From: Deinococcus sp045062605
Lineage (GTDB): Bacteria; Deinococcota; Deinococci; Deinococcales; Deinococcaceae
Direction of reading: 5' to 3'
Length of the DNA: 64,000 nucleotides
Assembly: GCF_045062605.1 (NCBI RefSeq)
Contig: NZ_JBJGDW010000001.1
Coordinates: 62,001 to 126,000, forward strand
Positions 42,175 to 55,384 of the stretch are shown one piece after another. The translations under genes were made by a program, and so were the position numbers. The notes under the pieces are model-generated. The model was not told where the DNA came from. It was given only the letters and a program-made list of their open reading frames with translations, and made no database searches. Positions within the stretch are counted from its first letter, which is position 1; each line of letters starts with the position of its first letter.

Positions 42175-42687
42175 TCAGGGCTTCTTGTCCAGCCTGATGT
42201 CGCCCGGTCTGGCCTCACCCGATCTGACCTGGGCCGCCGGGGCATCACCCAGTTTGGTCTTGAGGTAATCGTCCAGTTGCGCCAGTTGCAGGTTGATGTC
42301 CTGCTGCAAGCCGTCGATCCGCGCGTTCACGGCCCTCAGCTCGCTACTGGTTTCACCCGTTCCCAGCGCATTAATGCGGGTGTCCAGGTGGCTGCGCAGT
42401 TCGGCAAAGCGGCTGCCTTCCTGGCTGTCCAGGCTGACCCGCAGCCCTTCCATATCGCGCAGCAACTTGGCGGTGTCGGCCTGGGCACGTAGGTTGCTGA
42501 TCCCTGCCCAGAAATAGAACAGCAGCGCGGAAAAGATGGCCGTGAGCAGCATGATCAGGCCAATGGGCGCGGTGACGTACTGGACGAAACCCAGGTTCAT
42601 CGGCTGCAAGGCCATCAGCGAACCGAAGTTCAGCACGGCGAAGATGAGGAGGAGGACGAGACCGGCGATCAGGACAATTGTCCGCAT
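42175..42687 (-). CDS. LapA-like membrane protein
   Basis: The 170-aa protein has two adjacent membrane segments (TIVLIAGLVLLLIFAVLNFG and PIGLIMLLTAIFSALLFYFW), as in LapA/YciM-partner proteins. A long helical coiled-coil tail (AQADTAKLLRDMEGLRVSLD to LDDYLKTKLG) and a charged end follow. LapA-like proteins act in envelope assembly. The role here is unknown. The -10 position shows that the ATG at 42687, not the frame start at 42720, is used. Confidence 0.8.
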   Translation of the reverse strand: MRTIVLIAGLVLLLIFAVLNFGSLMALQPMNLGFVQYVTAPIGLIMLLTAIFSALLFYFWAGISNLRAQADTAKLLRDMEGLRVSLDSQEGSRFAELRSHLDTRINALGTGETSSELRAVNARIDGLQQDINLQLAQLDDYLKTKLGDAPAAQVRSGEARPGDIRLDKKP

Positions 42688-42694
42688 AGAGGGA

Positions 42695-42700
42695 AGTTTA
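42695..42700 (-). promoter_or_regulatory. Leaderless-type -10 box of the LapA-like gene
   Basis: On the minus strand TAAACT is followed by seven bases and the ATG at 42687. Confidence 0.6.
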
Positions 42701-42806
42701 ACATCCCGCCCTGCCTGCACGGGGTGGGGGACTTTGCGAGACTTTTACACTTCTCGCTGACCCCTGGCCTCGGTAAATATCACGGTTCTCACCCAGGGCG
42801 GCGGGG

Positions 42807-42812
42807 TATCCT
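42807..42812 (+). promoter_or_regulatory. Leaderless-type -10 box of cutA
   Basis: TATCCT is followed by eight bases and the ATG at 42821. Confidence 0.55.
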
Positions 42813-42820
42813 GTGCGCCT

Positions 42821-43132
42821 ATGTCCCTCGTCGTGTTGGTTACGCTTCCCCCCGAACGGGCGCACGACATGGCCCGCACGCTGGTCGCCGAGCATCTGGC
42901 AGGCTGCGTCAACATTCTTCCCGGCGTCCAGAGCGTGTACCGCTGGCAGGGCGACGTGGCCGAGGACCCCGAGAGCATGCTATTGATCAAGACCAGTGGC
43001 GAGAAATACCCCGAGTTGGAGGCCCGGATTAAATCCTTGCATCCCTACGAGGTGCCTGAGATCATTGCTCTGCAATATGACCGCGCCCTGCCCGAATTCC
43101 AGAGCTGGCTGCGGGAAGCGCTAAACCCGTAG
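42821..43132 (+). CDS. cutA: Divalent cation tolerance protein CutA
   Basis: The 103-aa trimeric CutA1 protein, associated with copper and divalent cation tolerance, has all family blocks: LVTLPPERAHDMARTLV, AGCVNILPGVQSVYRWQG, LLIKTSGEKYPELEARI and HPYEVPEIIALQ. Length is normal. It is soluble here, with no signal peptide. It is monocistronic and ends in a hairpin shared with the convergent cupin gene. Confidence 0.94.
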   Translation: MSLVVLVTLPPERAHDMARTLVAEHLAGCVNILPGVQSVYRWQGDVAEDPESMLLIKTSGEKYPELEARIKSLHPYEVPEIIALQYDRALPEFQSWLREALNP

Positions 43133-43170
43133 GGGAGCGAGGACCGCTCCGGACTGCACTCAAGCACCGA

Positions 43171-43207
43171 AAAAGCCCCAACCGCGTTCCTGCGAGTCGG
43201 GGCTTTT
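43171..43207. terminator. Bidirectional terminator between cutA and the cupin gene
   Basis: AAAAGCCCC and GGGGCTTTT form a nine-base stem with a 19-base loop. Confidence 0.75.
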
Positions 43208-43235
43208 CTGGTCCTTCAGGCTGGGTCCGGCTCGC

Positions 43236-43574
43236 TTAACCTGCCTGTCCCGGCGTGGTGACTTCCACAGCAGTCAGGGTCTCGGTGACGCGGTATGTGT
43301 GCTCCGCGCCCTTCGGGACGCAGTAGCTGTCGCCCTCGCCCAGCATGATGGTCTGGCTGCCTAGCCTCAGTTCCACCTTGCCGCTGATGACATAGCCCAG
43401 CGTTTCGTAGTCGTTGGCGTGGGGCTGCTTGTCCTCGGTGTCGCTGGGCTGTTCGTTGTGCCACAGACGCATGCTGCCCTGCTGCCCGGCCACCAGATGG
43501 TGCTGACCGTCCTGGCCGTGCTTGGTTTCGGCACGGCTGACTTTGTACTGCTGGCTGCCACTGTTCTGGGTCAT
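43236..43574 (-). CDS. Cupin domain protein
   Basis: The 112-aa single-domain cupin (start MTQNSGSQQYKV) has motif 1 around KQPHANDYETLGYVISGKVELRLG and motif 2 around LGEGDSYCVPKGAEHTYRV, with the His and Glu expected for a metal site. Its function could be an enzyme or a sensor; no partner gene is adjacent. The longer frame to 43634 has no support. GGGAGAG precedes the ATG. Confidence 0.85.
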   Translation of the reverse strand: MTQNSGSQQYKVSRAETKHGQDGQHHLVAGQQGSMRLWHNEQPSDTEDKQPHANDYETLGYVISGKVELRLGSQTIMLGEGDSYCVPKGAEHTYRVTETLTAVEVTTPGQAG

Positions 43575-43652
43575 GGTCCCACTCTCCCCTCTGCGCGCCC
43601 AGACGAAGTGATGTGGCATTAAGGTGGCATTCATGGGGACTTGCCGGGACCT

Positions 43653-44093
43653 TTATACACCCTCGCCCTTTTCCCGCACCGGACGGGTCTGCCACGCCAG
43701 ATACGCCGCGTAGACGTTGACCAGCGCGGCGGCCAGATGCCACAGCGGCAACTCGCCGCCCACCGCCCAGGCCAGCGCAGACGCGGCAGCCAGGGCGTTC
43801 AGACCCACGCCCACGCGGTAGGTCAGGCCCTCGTGCGGGGTGTCGTACATCGGGGTGCGGGCGTGCGGATCGTGCATGGACGTGATCGCCTCGGCATAAC
43901 GAATCAGCGTCAGGATGCCGAAGACCAGCAGCAGCCCGGCCAGCAGCATCACCGCCAGTCCCAGGTAGCGGCTGACATGTTCATAATCCAGCGCGCCCAG
44001 CGTGAAATGGGCCAGCGAACCCAGCACGCTGACCAGCGCCAGCCCCAGCGTTCGGGGCGTGCTGTAGTTGGGAGGATCGCCGAGGGCAGGCAT
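43653..44093 (-). CDS. Four-helix membrane protein of unknown function
   Basis: The 146-aa protein has four membrane segments (LGLALVSVLGSLAHFTLGAL, LGLAVMLLAGLLLVFGILTL, GLNALAAASALAWAV, WHLAAALVNVYAAYLAW). A cytoplasmic loop with SMHDPHARTPMYDTPHEG separates the second and third. I do not recognise a family. TAGGGG, a poor -10 match, sits seven bases before the ATG. Confidence 0.75.
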   Translation of the reverse strand: MPALGDPPNYSTPRTLGLALVSVLGSLAHFTLGALDYEHVSRYLGLAVMLLAGLLLVFGILTLIRYAEAITSMHDPHARTPMYDTPHEGLTYRVGVGLNALAAASALAWAVGGELPLWHLAAALVNVYAAYLAWQTRPVREKGEGV

Positions 44094-44263
44094 AACGCGG
44101 CCCCTAGCTTGCCGCCTGCGCGGGTGCAGGGGATGAGCGCGGCGCGGGGAAAAACGTTAGGAGTCGCGCGGGGCCGTCCCAGCCGCAGCCGCAGCCGACA
44201 CTCATGATTTCTGGCGTGTGGCACAGCCTTTTTCCCCTCTAGCCGCAGGGCATTCAGAAGGCG

Positions 44264-44269
44264 TACACT
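44264..44269 (+). promoter_or_regulatory. Candidate -10 box upstream of dnaG
   Basis: TACACT lies eight bases before an out-of-frame ATG (44278) and 85 bases before the dnaG ATG. Confidence 0.4.
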
Positions 44270-44354
44270 ACGAGATCATGCCCGGACGGCTGCCCCCTCT
44301 TCTCGGGGCGGGTTTTCAGGGCGGGCGTGCAGCCCAGCGGGGAGGTGAGGACAC

Positions 44355-46130
<1,776 letters not shown>

Positions 46131-46143
46131 AGTAGAAGTCTAG

Positions 46144-46277
46144 TACGGACTCCGATTAGAAGGTGTTGAAAATACCTGAAAATCCGAGCGGAGCGAGAAG
46201 GAGAAAAACGGGTTCCGGGCGTGAAGTGTGGGAATCGGCGCTGTCCCGATTTCCGCACGAAACAGACGGAATCCGTA
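46144..46277 (-). mobile_element. 134-bp MITE-like element, copy B
   Basis: It begins TACGGACTCCG and ends CGGAATCCGTA (imperfect terminal inverted repeats) and is flanked by TAG on both sides (46141-46143 and 46278-46280). It is the inverted counterpart of 20528-20661, with identical length and most bases shared. It inserted 13 bases after the dnaG stop, which argues for insertion into a spacer. No transposase gene is in the window. Confidence 0.75.
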
Positions 46278-46356
46278 TAGCCGCATAACGGCGAGGAAAG
46301 GCATCTCCTGTTCCAACCCAGCAAATCGCCCTTTCTCTAACCTTCTCGTATGTACT

Positions 46357-46388
46357 AAAAAATCCCCCTCCCAGACCCGGAAGGGGGA
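46357..46388 (-). terminator. Terminator after gltA
   Basis: On the minus strand CCCCCT pairs with AGGGGG and is followed by ATTTTTT. Confidence 0.75.
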
Positions 46389-46404
46389 AACCGCTGTCTC
46401 ACGC

Positions 46405-47538
<1,134 letters not shown>

Positions 47539-47546
47539 GATAGCCG

Positions 47547-47552
47547 AGGATA
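47547..47552 (-). promoter_or_regulatory. Leaderless-type -10 box of gltA
   Basis: On the minus strand TATCCT is followed by eight bases and the ATG at 47538. Confidence 0.55.
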
Positions 47553-47632
47553 GCACCGCCGCCTCAAGCGGTCAGATATGCGTCACGTTCCCGCCGGGGT
47601 AACAACCTTCATGTCGGGCGGCGGGTCGGCCC

Positions 47633-47638
47633 TACAAT
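47633..47638 (+). promoter_or_regulatory. Leaderless-type -10 box of tsaB
   Basis: TACAAT is followed by eight bases and the ATG at 47647, which decides that start over the frame opening at 47578. Confidence 0.6.
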
Positions 47639-47646
47639 GCCCGGCG

Positions 47647-48201
47647 ATGACCGCCCCCGCTCAAGTCGTTCTGGCCCTAGACACCGCCACCCCCTACCTG
47701 ACCCTGGCCCTGCGCTGGGAGGGAGGAGAACTGGCCTCCTCCAGAGAAGTGGGCCGGGCGCACGCCGAGGAATTGCCCGCCGCCACGCGCCAGTTGTTTG
47801 CGGAGGCGGGCCTGCCCTTTCGCGCCGATCTGATCGTTATCGGCACTGGTCCCGGCTCCTATACCGGCGTGCGCGTGGGGGCCAGTTACGCGCTGGGACT
47901 GGGACGCGTCTGGGGCGCGGCGGTGCGCGGAGTCCCCACCCTAGAGGGTCTGGTCAGAGGTGAAAACGCTCAGGCCGTTTCGCTGGACGCCCGCAAGGGC
48001 AACGTCTACGGCGCGGTCTATGAGGTCAGGGGCGGCGCGGTGGAAAGCGTGCGCCATGCCCCGCAGAAATTCAGTCTGGAGGACTTTCAGGCGCTGATCG
48101 GCCCACTGCCCCACCAGCAGGACCTCGCGCCCGATGGTTTAGCGTTGCTGGAAGCGGGGCTGAGGCACGGGCAGCAGGAATGGGCGCTGGCCTACTTGTA
48201 A
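47647..48201 (+). CDS. tsaB: tRNA threonylcarbamoyladenosine biosynthesis protein TsaB
   Basis: TsaB scaffolds TsaD in forming t6A37 on ANN-decoding tRNAs. The 184-aa actin-like protein shows VVLALDTATPYLTLALR, GRAHAEELPAATRQLF, VIGTGPGSYTGVRVGAS (conserved GPGSYTGxRxG) and AVSLDARKGNVYGAVYE. It is shorter than the E. coli protein at the C terminus. tsaD and tsaE are not in this window. Confidence 0.92.
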   Translation: MTAPAQVVLALDTATPYLTLALRWEGGELASSREVGRAHAEELPAATRQLFAEAGLPFRADLIVIGTGPGSYTGVRVGASYALGLGRVWGAAVRGVPTLEGLVRGENAQAVSLDARKGNVYGAVYEVRGGAVESVRHAPQKFSLEDFQALIGPLPHQQDLAPDGLALLEAGLRHGQQEWALAYL

Positions 48202-48208
48202 CGCAGTT

Positions 48209-49171
48209 CTATTTCAGACCCACCAGTTCCTCGCTCAGCGTCCACAGCCGCGCCGCACTTTCGGCATCGCGGGCATAGGGCTTGTGGCCGAACATCGGGT
48301 CCGGGTTCTGCGGGTCCAGCGGCGTGCTTTCCTGAAGGTCTTCGAGGAACAGCCCGCCCACGCCTTCCAGTTGCGGCGAGGTGGCGGCCCAGACGGTGGT
48401 GGACGCGCCTTCTTCCGTGGTTTTGAACACGGCGTTCAGCTTGCCCGATTCGTCCTGCCAGCCCATCGCACGCTGTTCTTCCACCGGAACATACTTCTGC
48501 AATCCGGTCATGATGCCGCCGGGGTGGACGGCGTTGGCGGTGACACCCTGCGCACCGTACTTCTGCGTCAGGCCCACCGCAAACAGGGCGTTGGCGGTCT
48601 TGCTCTGGCCGTAGGCGTCCCAGCGGTCATAGGGGCGGCTCTCGAAGTTGATGTCGTCCCAGACGATGTCGCTGCGGCGGTGGCCGCTGCTGCTCAGGGC
48701 CACCACACGGGACGGAGCGGCGGCCAGCAACGCGGGCATCAGCAATTCGGTCAGCAGGAAATGGCCCAGGTGGTTGGTGCCGAACTGCGTCTCGAAGCCG
48801 TCGGGCGTCTGGCCCTGTGGGGTGGCCATGATGCCCGCGTTGTTGATCAGCATGTGGATTGCGGGGGCCGCCGCCAGAATCCGCGCCGCCCCCTCACGCA
48901 CCTGGGCCAGCGAGGCGAGGTCCAGCTCAATGACCTGGGCGTTCTGATTCCCCGTCGATTCACGGAGTTCGGCGGCGATCTTCTCGCCTTTCGCGGTGTC
49001 CCGAACGGCCAGGATCACCGACGCCCCCGCCGACAGCAGTGCGCGGGCCGTCTCCACGCCGATGCCGGAAGATGCGCCAGTGATCACGGCGGTCTTCCCG
49101 GTCAGGTCGATCCCCTGAACGACTTCGAGGGCGGTGGCACGCGGCGCGAGTGGGCTGGCAATGGTGGTCAT
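48209..49171 (-). CDS. Short-chain dehydrogenase/reductase
   Basis: The 320-aa Rossmann protein has the NAD(P) loop TAVITGASSGIGVETARAL, MLINNAGIMATPQG (NNAG motif) and the catalytic YxxxK in DAYGQSKTANALFAVG. The upstream Ser is in VALSSSGHRR. The length and the C-terminal substrate lid place it with the retinol-dehydrogenase or WWOX-like SDRs. Its substrate is unknown. The ATG at 49171 is fixed by the -10 hexamer. Confidence 0.92.
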   Translation of the reverse strand: MTTIASPLAPRATALEVVQGIDLTGKTAVITGASSGIGVETARALLSAGASVILAVRDTAKGEKIAAELRESTGNQNAQVIELDLASLAQVREGAARILAAAPAIHMLINNAGIMATPQGQTPDGFETQFGTNHLGHFLLTELLMPALLAAAPSRVVALSSSGHRRSDIVWDDINFESRPYDRWDAYGQSKTANALFAVGLTQKYGAQGVTANAVHPGGIMTGLQKYVPVEEQRAMGWQDESGKLNAVFKTTEEGASTTVWAATSPQLEGVGGLFLEDLQESTPLDPQNPDPMFGHKPYARDAESAARLWTLSEELVGLK

Positions 49172-49178
49172 GGGTCCG

Positions 49179-49184
49179 AGCTTA
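49179..49184 (-). promoter_or_regulatory. Leaderless-type -10 box of the SDR gene
   Basis: On the minus strand TAAGCT is followed by seven bases and the ATG at 49171. Confidence 0.55.
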
Positions 49185-49259
49185 CGCCTCCGGGATGTGG
49201 ACAACGGCAAGCGGCCAACCCTCCAGTTCAGAAGGTGGCCGCTCCCTGAAGCAGAGAAA

Positions 49260-49676
49260 TCAGCTCGTCGGCTGGCTGATTCCCTTCAGGGCCGTTTCAT
49301 CCACACCCGTCTGCGCCCGCACGGCCAGATCGCCCAGGCTGACGATGCCCACCACCGCGCTGCCCTCGGTGACGGGCAGGCGGCGAAGCTGACGGTGGGA
49401 CATCTCGCGGGCGGCTTCCTCCACCGTGGTGTCGCCCGTCATGGTGAACACGTCCCCCGTGGCGTAATCGCTGGCCGGGGTGCCGAAATCGTGGCCGTAG
49501 GCGACGGCCCGCACCACGATGTCGCGGTCCGTGATAATGCCGGTCAGCGCGTCGCCGTCCATGATCAGCACGTTGCCGATGCCCTGTTCCTTCATGTGGG
49601 TGGCGACTTCTTTAAGGGTGGCGCGGGTGTCCACGGTGGTCAGGTCCGGGGTCATGATGTCTTTGAGAGTGGTCAT
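49260..49676 (-). CDS. Tandem CBS domain protein
   Basis: The 138-aa protein is a bare pair of CBS repeats forming one Bateman module: MTPDLTTVDTRATLKEVATHM with VLIMDGDALTGIITDRDIVVRAV, then FTMTGDTTVEEAAREM with LPVTEGSAVVGIVSLGDLAVRA. Such stand-alone modules bind adenine nucleotides and regulate partner proteins. No effector domain is fused and no partner is evident. Confidence 0.92.
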   Translation of the reverse strand: MTTLKDIMTPDLTTVDTRATLKEVATHMKEQGIGNVLIMDGDALTGIITDRDIVVRAVAYGHDFGTPASDYATGDVFTMTGDTTVEEAAREMSHRQLRRLPVTEGSAVVGIVSLGDLAVRAQTGVDETALKGISQPTS

Positions 49677-49682
49677 ACGGTC

Positions 49683-49688
49683 ACCCTA
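49683..49688 (-). promoter_or_regulatory. Leaderless-type -10 box of the CBS gene
   Basis: On the minus strand TAGGGT is followed by six bases and the ATG at 49676. Confidence 0.55.
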
Positions 49689-49728
49689 GCCCGCCAGCGT
49701 TGGGGAGCCGTGGGGAGCGGTTAAAGGA

Positions 49729-49769
49729 ATGAAAAAGGGAGAGGCGCGGCTGGCCTCTCCCTTTTTCAT
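49729..49769 (-). terminator. Terminator after the S8 protease gene
   Basis: A 17-base perfect stem (ATGAAAAAGGGAGAGGC and its complement) with a seven-base loop. The T-rich arm provides the U-run. Confidence 0.85.
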
Positions 49770-49782
49770 TACTCTGCTCCGC

Positions 49783-52473
<2,691 letters not shown>

Positions 52474-52480
52474 ACGGGTC

Positions 52481-52486
52481 AGCGTA
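52481..52486 (-). promoter_or_regulatory. Leaderless-type -10 box of the S8 protease gene
   Basis: On the minus strand TACGCT is followed by seven bases and the ATG at 52473. Confidence 0.6.
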
Positions 52487-52551
52487 CCCGCCCGGCCATG
52501 ACGCCCCCTGAACGCCGCGTGAGGAAACCTTAAACTGCCGTCAGGGCCGCG

Positions 52552-53226
52552 TCAGTCTGTCGGCCCGTACACATGGGTTTGAAGGTCAGGAAACGCCGCG
52601 CGCAGCTCAGCCGCCAGCCGCCGCAGCCCCCAGTCCTCGCTGCGGCGGTGCCCCAGCGCGATCATGCCCATCCCCCGCGCGTGGGCGGCGGCTGAAGCGG
52701 ACGGGCGCAGTTGCCCGGTCAGATACACCCGTACACCCCCATCAGCGACATGTTCGATCACGCCAGGGTTCATGGCGTTCATCAGCGCCACCCGCAACGG
52801 GCCAGAGGTGTCGGCGGGAGGCCACGAAGTGTCCTCGCCACCCAGTTCGGTATGCAGGGCGGCGCGTAATTCATCCCAGCTCTGTTGCGGAGGCGTGGCG
52901 GTGATGCCCTTCAATTCGCTCTTCCAGACCACCGCCTGCACGTCGCGCCACCCCAGAGCGCGGGCCAGCCGATGGTTCGGTCCTGTCGTCAGCGCCAGAT
53001 CGAAGCCGTCGTGGACGCCCAGCACGCCCAGACCGGGCCACCCCTCCCCCACCCGCAGGGAACGGTGCAGGAACAGCGCGTCGGCGTCCACTTCGGGCGG
53101 CAAGTCGGCGGGTTCGAGGGCCAGGGCCAGCTTCCGAACCTCCGGCGGCCCGTCGCGCTTGAGCGGCTGTGCCTCGCCAAATTCCGCGCGCAGCCAGTCG
53201 GCCAGTTCGTGCAGGGTGGGCGTCAT
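52552..53226 (-). CDS. NIF3 family dinuclear-metal protein
   Basis: The 224-aa protein matches the Nif3/YbgI family, toroidal proteins with a two-metal site and no agreed activity. Landmarks are ALFLHRSLRVG, GVHDGFDLALTTGPNHRLAR and the C-terminal GMIALGHRRSEDWGLRRLAAEL. It is shorter than many members, lacking the PII-like insert. Start MTPTLHELADWL overlaps the kinase stop (ATGA), so the two are coupled. Confidence 0.87.
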   Translation of the reverse strand: MTPTLHELADWLRAEFGEAQPLKRDGPPEVRKLALALEPADLPPEVDADALFLHRSLRVGEGWPGLGVLGVHDGFDLALTTGPNHRLARALGWRDVQAVVWKSELKGITATPPQQSWDELRAALHTELGGEDTSWPPADTSGPLRVALMNAMNPGVIEHVADGGVRVYLTGQLRPSASAAAHARGMGMIALGHRRSEDWGLRRLAAELRAAFPDLQTHVYGPTD

Positions 53227-53720
53227 GGTTGCCACTCCCAGACTTTCGACACGAAGGGGGGAACTTCAGTCGCCGCCAGTTCCTCCGGCGCAGGCACCTG
53301 AAACCACTCCGCCCACTCCTCCAGTTCAGCGCGTGAGATTGGGAAGGTGTCGGGCGGCAGATTGAGATTCCGCACCTCCAGACGTCGCCACAGCTCGTCC
53401 AGTGGCACGTCCAGCACATGCAGTTCAAAACAAACACCCAGTTCTGCGGCGCGGGAGCGGAACAGATCGCGTTCTTCCCTCGCCCAGCAGCCGTAATCGA
53501 GAATCACGTTCATGCCCAGCGTTAAAGCACGCGCCGCCACGCCCCACAGAAGCCGGGATTCCAGAATCCAGCGCTTATCGTCGAACTCGCCCGCGCCAAA
53601 CAGAGGCGTCATCCACTCATCGGGCGTCAGACGCAGGGCTGAAAACTCAAGCTCCAACCGCCGCGCCAGCGTGGTCTTGCCCGCGCCCGGCAGGCCGATC
53701 AGCAGAAAAAGGGTGGACAC
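53223..53720 (-). CDS. P-loop kinase-like ATPase (AAA_33 type)
   Basis: The 165-aa protein opens VSTLFLLIGLPGAGKTTLARRL with a Walker A loop. It continues ALRLTPDEWMTPLFG, VILDYGCWAREERDLFRSRA and a lid (RRLEVRNLNLPPDTFPIS), the pattern of small zeta-toxin or polynucleotide-kinase-like phosphotransferases. The GTG start lies six bases after a -10 hexamer. The substrate is unknown. It is coupled to the NIF3 gene. Confidence 0.85.
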   Translation of the reverse strand: MSTLFLLIGLPGAGKTTLARRLELEFSALRLTPDEWMTPLFGAGEFDDKRWILESRLLWGVAARALTLGMNVILDYGCWAREERDLFRSRAAELGVCFELHVLDVPLDELWRRLEVRNLNLPPDTFPISRAELEEWAEWFQVPAPEELAATEVPPFVSKVWEWQP

Positions 53721-53726
53721 GGCATA

Positions 53727-53732
53727 ACAGTA
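53727..53732 (-). promoter_or_regulatory. Leaderless-type -10 box of the kinase-NIF3 operon
   Basis: On the minus strand TACTGT is followed by six bases and the GTG at 53720. Confidence 0.45.
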
Positions 53733-53734
53733 AT

Positions 53735-53769
53735 GGAGGCGGCCCCGGCAGTGTTGCGGGGCCGCCTCC
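53735..53769 (-). terminator. Terminator after the 79-codon gene
   Basis: GGAGGCGGCCCC and GGGGCCGCCTCC form a 12-base stem with an 11-base loop. Confidence 0.7.
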
Positions 53770-53782
53770 ACAGGAGAGAAAC

Positions 53783-54022
53783 TTATTTCTCGTCGTCTTT
53801 CTGCTCGGACTTCTTGTCGTAGTCCACGCCCTTCCAGCCACCGGGATCGACGAAGCCCGCCGAGGAATCGCGCTCAATGTTCTCGTCCACAGTCTCCTGC
53901 GACATGTGCGCCCCCTGCTCCTGTTTCGCGCCACGCGGGGTTTCGCCCCGGACTTCCGTGCGCTGCTTGTCGGTCATCTCGGTGCTGAAGGTGGAATTTT
54001 CAGGCTTATTAGAATCACTCAT
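53783..54022 (-). CDS. Small hydrophilic acidic protein of unknown function
   Basis: The 79-aa protein (MSDSNKPENSTFSTEMTDKQRTEV...) is rich in Asp, Glu, Lys and Ser, with no hydrophobic core, and ends KKSEQKDDEK. It is probably disordered. Hydrophilic proteins of this sort are often linked to desiccation or stress in Deinococcus, but nothing specific shows that here. The ATG at 54022 is preferred over 54046. Confidence 0.65.
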   Translation of the reverse strand: MSDSNKPENSTFSTEMTDKQRTEVRGETPRGAKQEQGAHMSQETVDENIERDSSAGFVDPGGWKGVDYDKKSEQKDDEK

Positions 54023-54097
54023 GGTTCTATCTTGCGCGACTGGCACGGCGGAGGCGTGAGAGGAAGGCCAACGGGCGCAGGGCGAATTTCCCAGACC

Positions 54098-55252
54098 TCA
54101 GCGGGAAGCGGCAGCCTGCGGCGGCGATGCAACAGCCTGAAGCCCACGTTCAAGACGCTTCACAGCCCCGTCCACATCCGACAGTTTGTCCAGTCCGAAC
54201 AGACCGATGCGGAAGGTCTTGAAGGCCGCTCCCTCGCCCACCTGAAGCGGCACACCCGCCGCGATCTGGAGACCCACCTCGCGGAACGCCTTGCCGCTCT
54301 GAATGGCGTCCACATCGGTATAGCTGACCACGACGCCAGGAGCCTCGAAGCCTCTGGCGGCCACGCTGGCGAAGCCCGCCTCTCTCAACACGCTGCGGAC
54401 GCGGTTGCCCAGACTCCACTGCGAGTCCTGCGCCCGCCCGAAGCCGAACGCCTTCATCTCCAGCACAGTGTCGCGGAACTGGCGCAGGCCGTCGGTGGGC
54501 AGTGTGGCGTGATACGCGAAGCCGCTGCCCTCGTACGCGCGCATGATGTTCAGCCACTTTTTGAGGTCCAGCGTGAAGCTTACCGACTCGGTGGAATCCA
54601 CCCGCTCAGTTGCCCCCGCACTCAGCAGCGCGATTCCGGCGCAGGGCGTGCTGCTCCAGCCTTTCTGGGGCGCAGTGATCAGCACGTCAATGCCCAGATC
54701 CGCCATATCCAGCCACACGCAGCCCGAGGCGATGCAGTCGATGACCAGCAACCCGCCGCCCTCGTGCGTGGCCTGCGCCATCTGACGAAGGTACTCCTCC
54801 GGCAGAATGATGCCCGACGAGGTTTCCACATGCGGCGCGAAGACCAGCGCTGGTTTCTCGCGGCGGATGGTCTCCACCACTTCTTCAAGGGGCGGGGGCG
54901 CAAAAGGCTCCTGATGCCCGCTTTCCTGCGCCTGGGCCGAAAGGACCGTCACCGATTCCGGCACGCGGCTCATCTCGAAAATCTGGGACCAGCGGTAACT
55001 GAACCAGCCGTTGCGGATCACCAGACAGCGTTGCCCCTGCGCCAGTTGGTCCACCACCGCCTCCATTGCAGACGTACCCGAGCCCGGAATGATCGCCACA
55101 GCGTCGGCGTGGTAGACCGCCTTCAACTCGGTGGACAGATCATTCATGACCTTCTGGAAGGCGGCCGACATGTGATTGAGAGAACGGTCCGTGTAGACCA
55201 CCGAGTATTCCAGCAGGCCGTTGGGGTCGATGTTGGGACGAAGTGGGGGCAT
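54098..55252 (-). CDS. Class V aminotransferase
   Basis: The 384-aa PLP enzyme has the fold-I class V landmarks IIPGSGTSAMEAVVDQL (phosphate loop), LLVIDCIASGCVWLDM (Asp to the PLP ring) and the Schiff-base Lys in LITAPQKGWSSTPCAG. It resembles serine-pyruvate/alanine-glyoxylate or aminoethylphosphonate aminotransferases. The exact substrates are not resolved. AAGGAG lies five bases before the ATG. It follows valS after a 132-bp gap containing an inverted repeat. Confidence 0.9.
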   Translation of the reverse strand: MPPLRPNIDPNGLLEYSVVYTDRSLNHMSAAFQKVMNDLSTELKAVYHADAVAIIPGSGTSAMEAVVDQLAQGQRCLVIRNGWFSYRWSQIFEMSRVPESVTVLSAQAQESGHQEPFAPPPLEEVVETIRREKPALVFAPHVETSSGIILPEEYLRQMAQATHEGGGLLVIDCIASGCVWLDMADLGIDVLITAPQKGWSSTPCAGIALLSAGATERVDSTESVSFTLDLKKWLNIMRAYEGSGFAYHATLPTDGLRQFRDTVLEMKAFGFGRAQDSQWSLGNRVRSVLREAGFASVAARGFEAPGVVVSYTDVDAIQSGKAFREVGLQIAAGVPLQVGEGAAFKTFRIGLFGLDKLSDVDGAVKRLERGLQAVASPPQAAASR

Positions 55253-55299
55253 GGCGTCTCCTTGGAGTGAGGGAAAAGTAGAGGGGTAGATTCAAAAGT

Positions 55300-55334
55300 G
55301 CTTCCACTTCTAAGTATGACCCAAAGGTGGAAGC
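55300..55334. other. Inverted repeat upstream of the aminotransferase
   Basis: GCTTCCAC and GTGGAAGC are separated by 19 bases between valS and the aminotransferase. It could be a weak terminator for valS or an operator. No U-run follows. Confidence 0.35.
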
Positions 55335-55384
55335 GGACGTCTCGTTTCCAGCATCAGGCTTGCGCCCTCAGTCGGGACAACGTG

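Noticed and set aside
53402..55270. 622-codon plus-strand frame
   Set aside because: Antisense to the kinase, the 79-codon gene and the class V aminotransferase, all of which have motifs or starts that fit.
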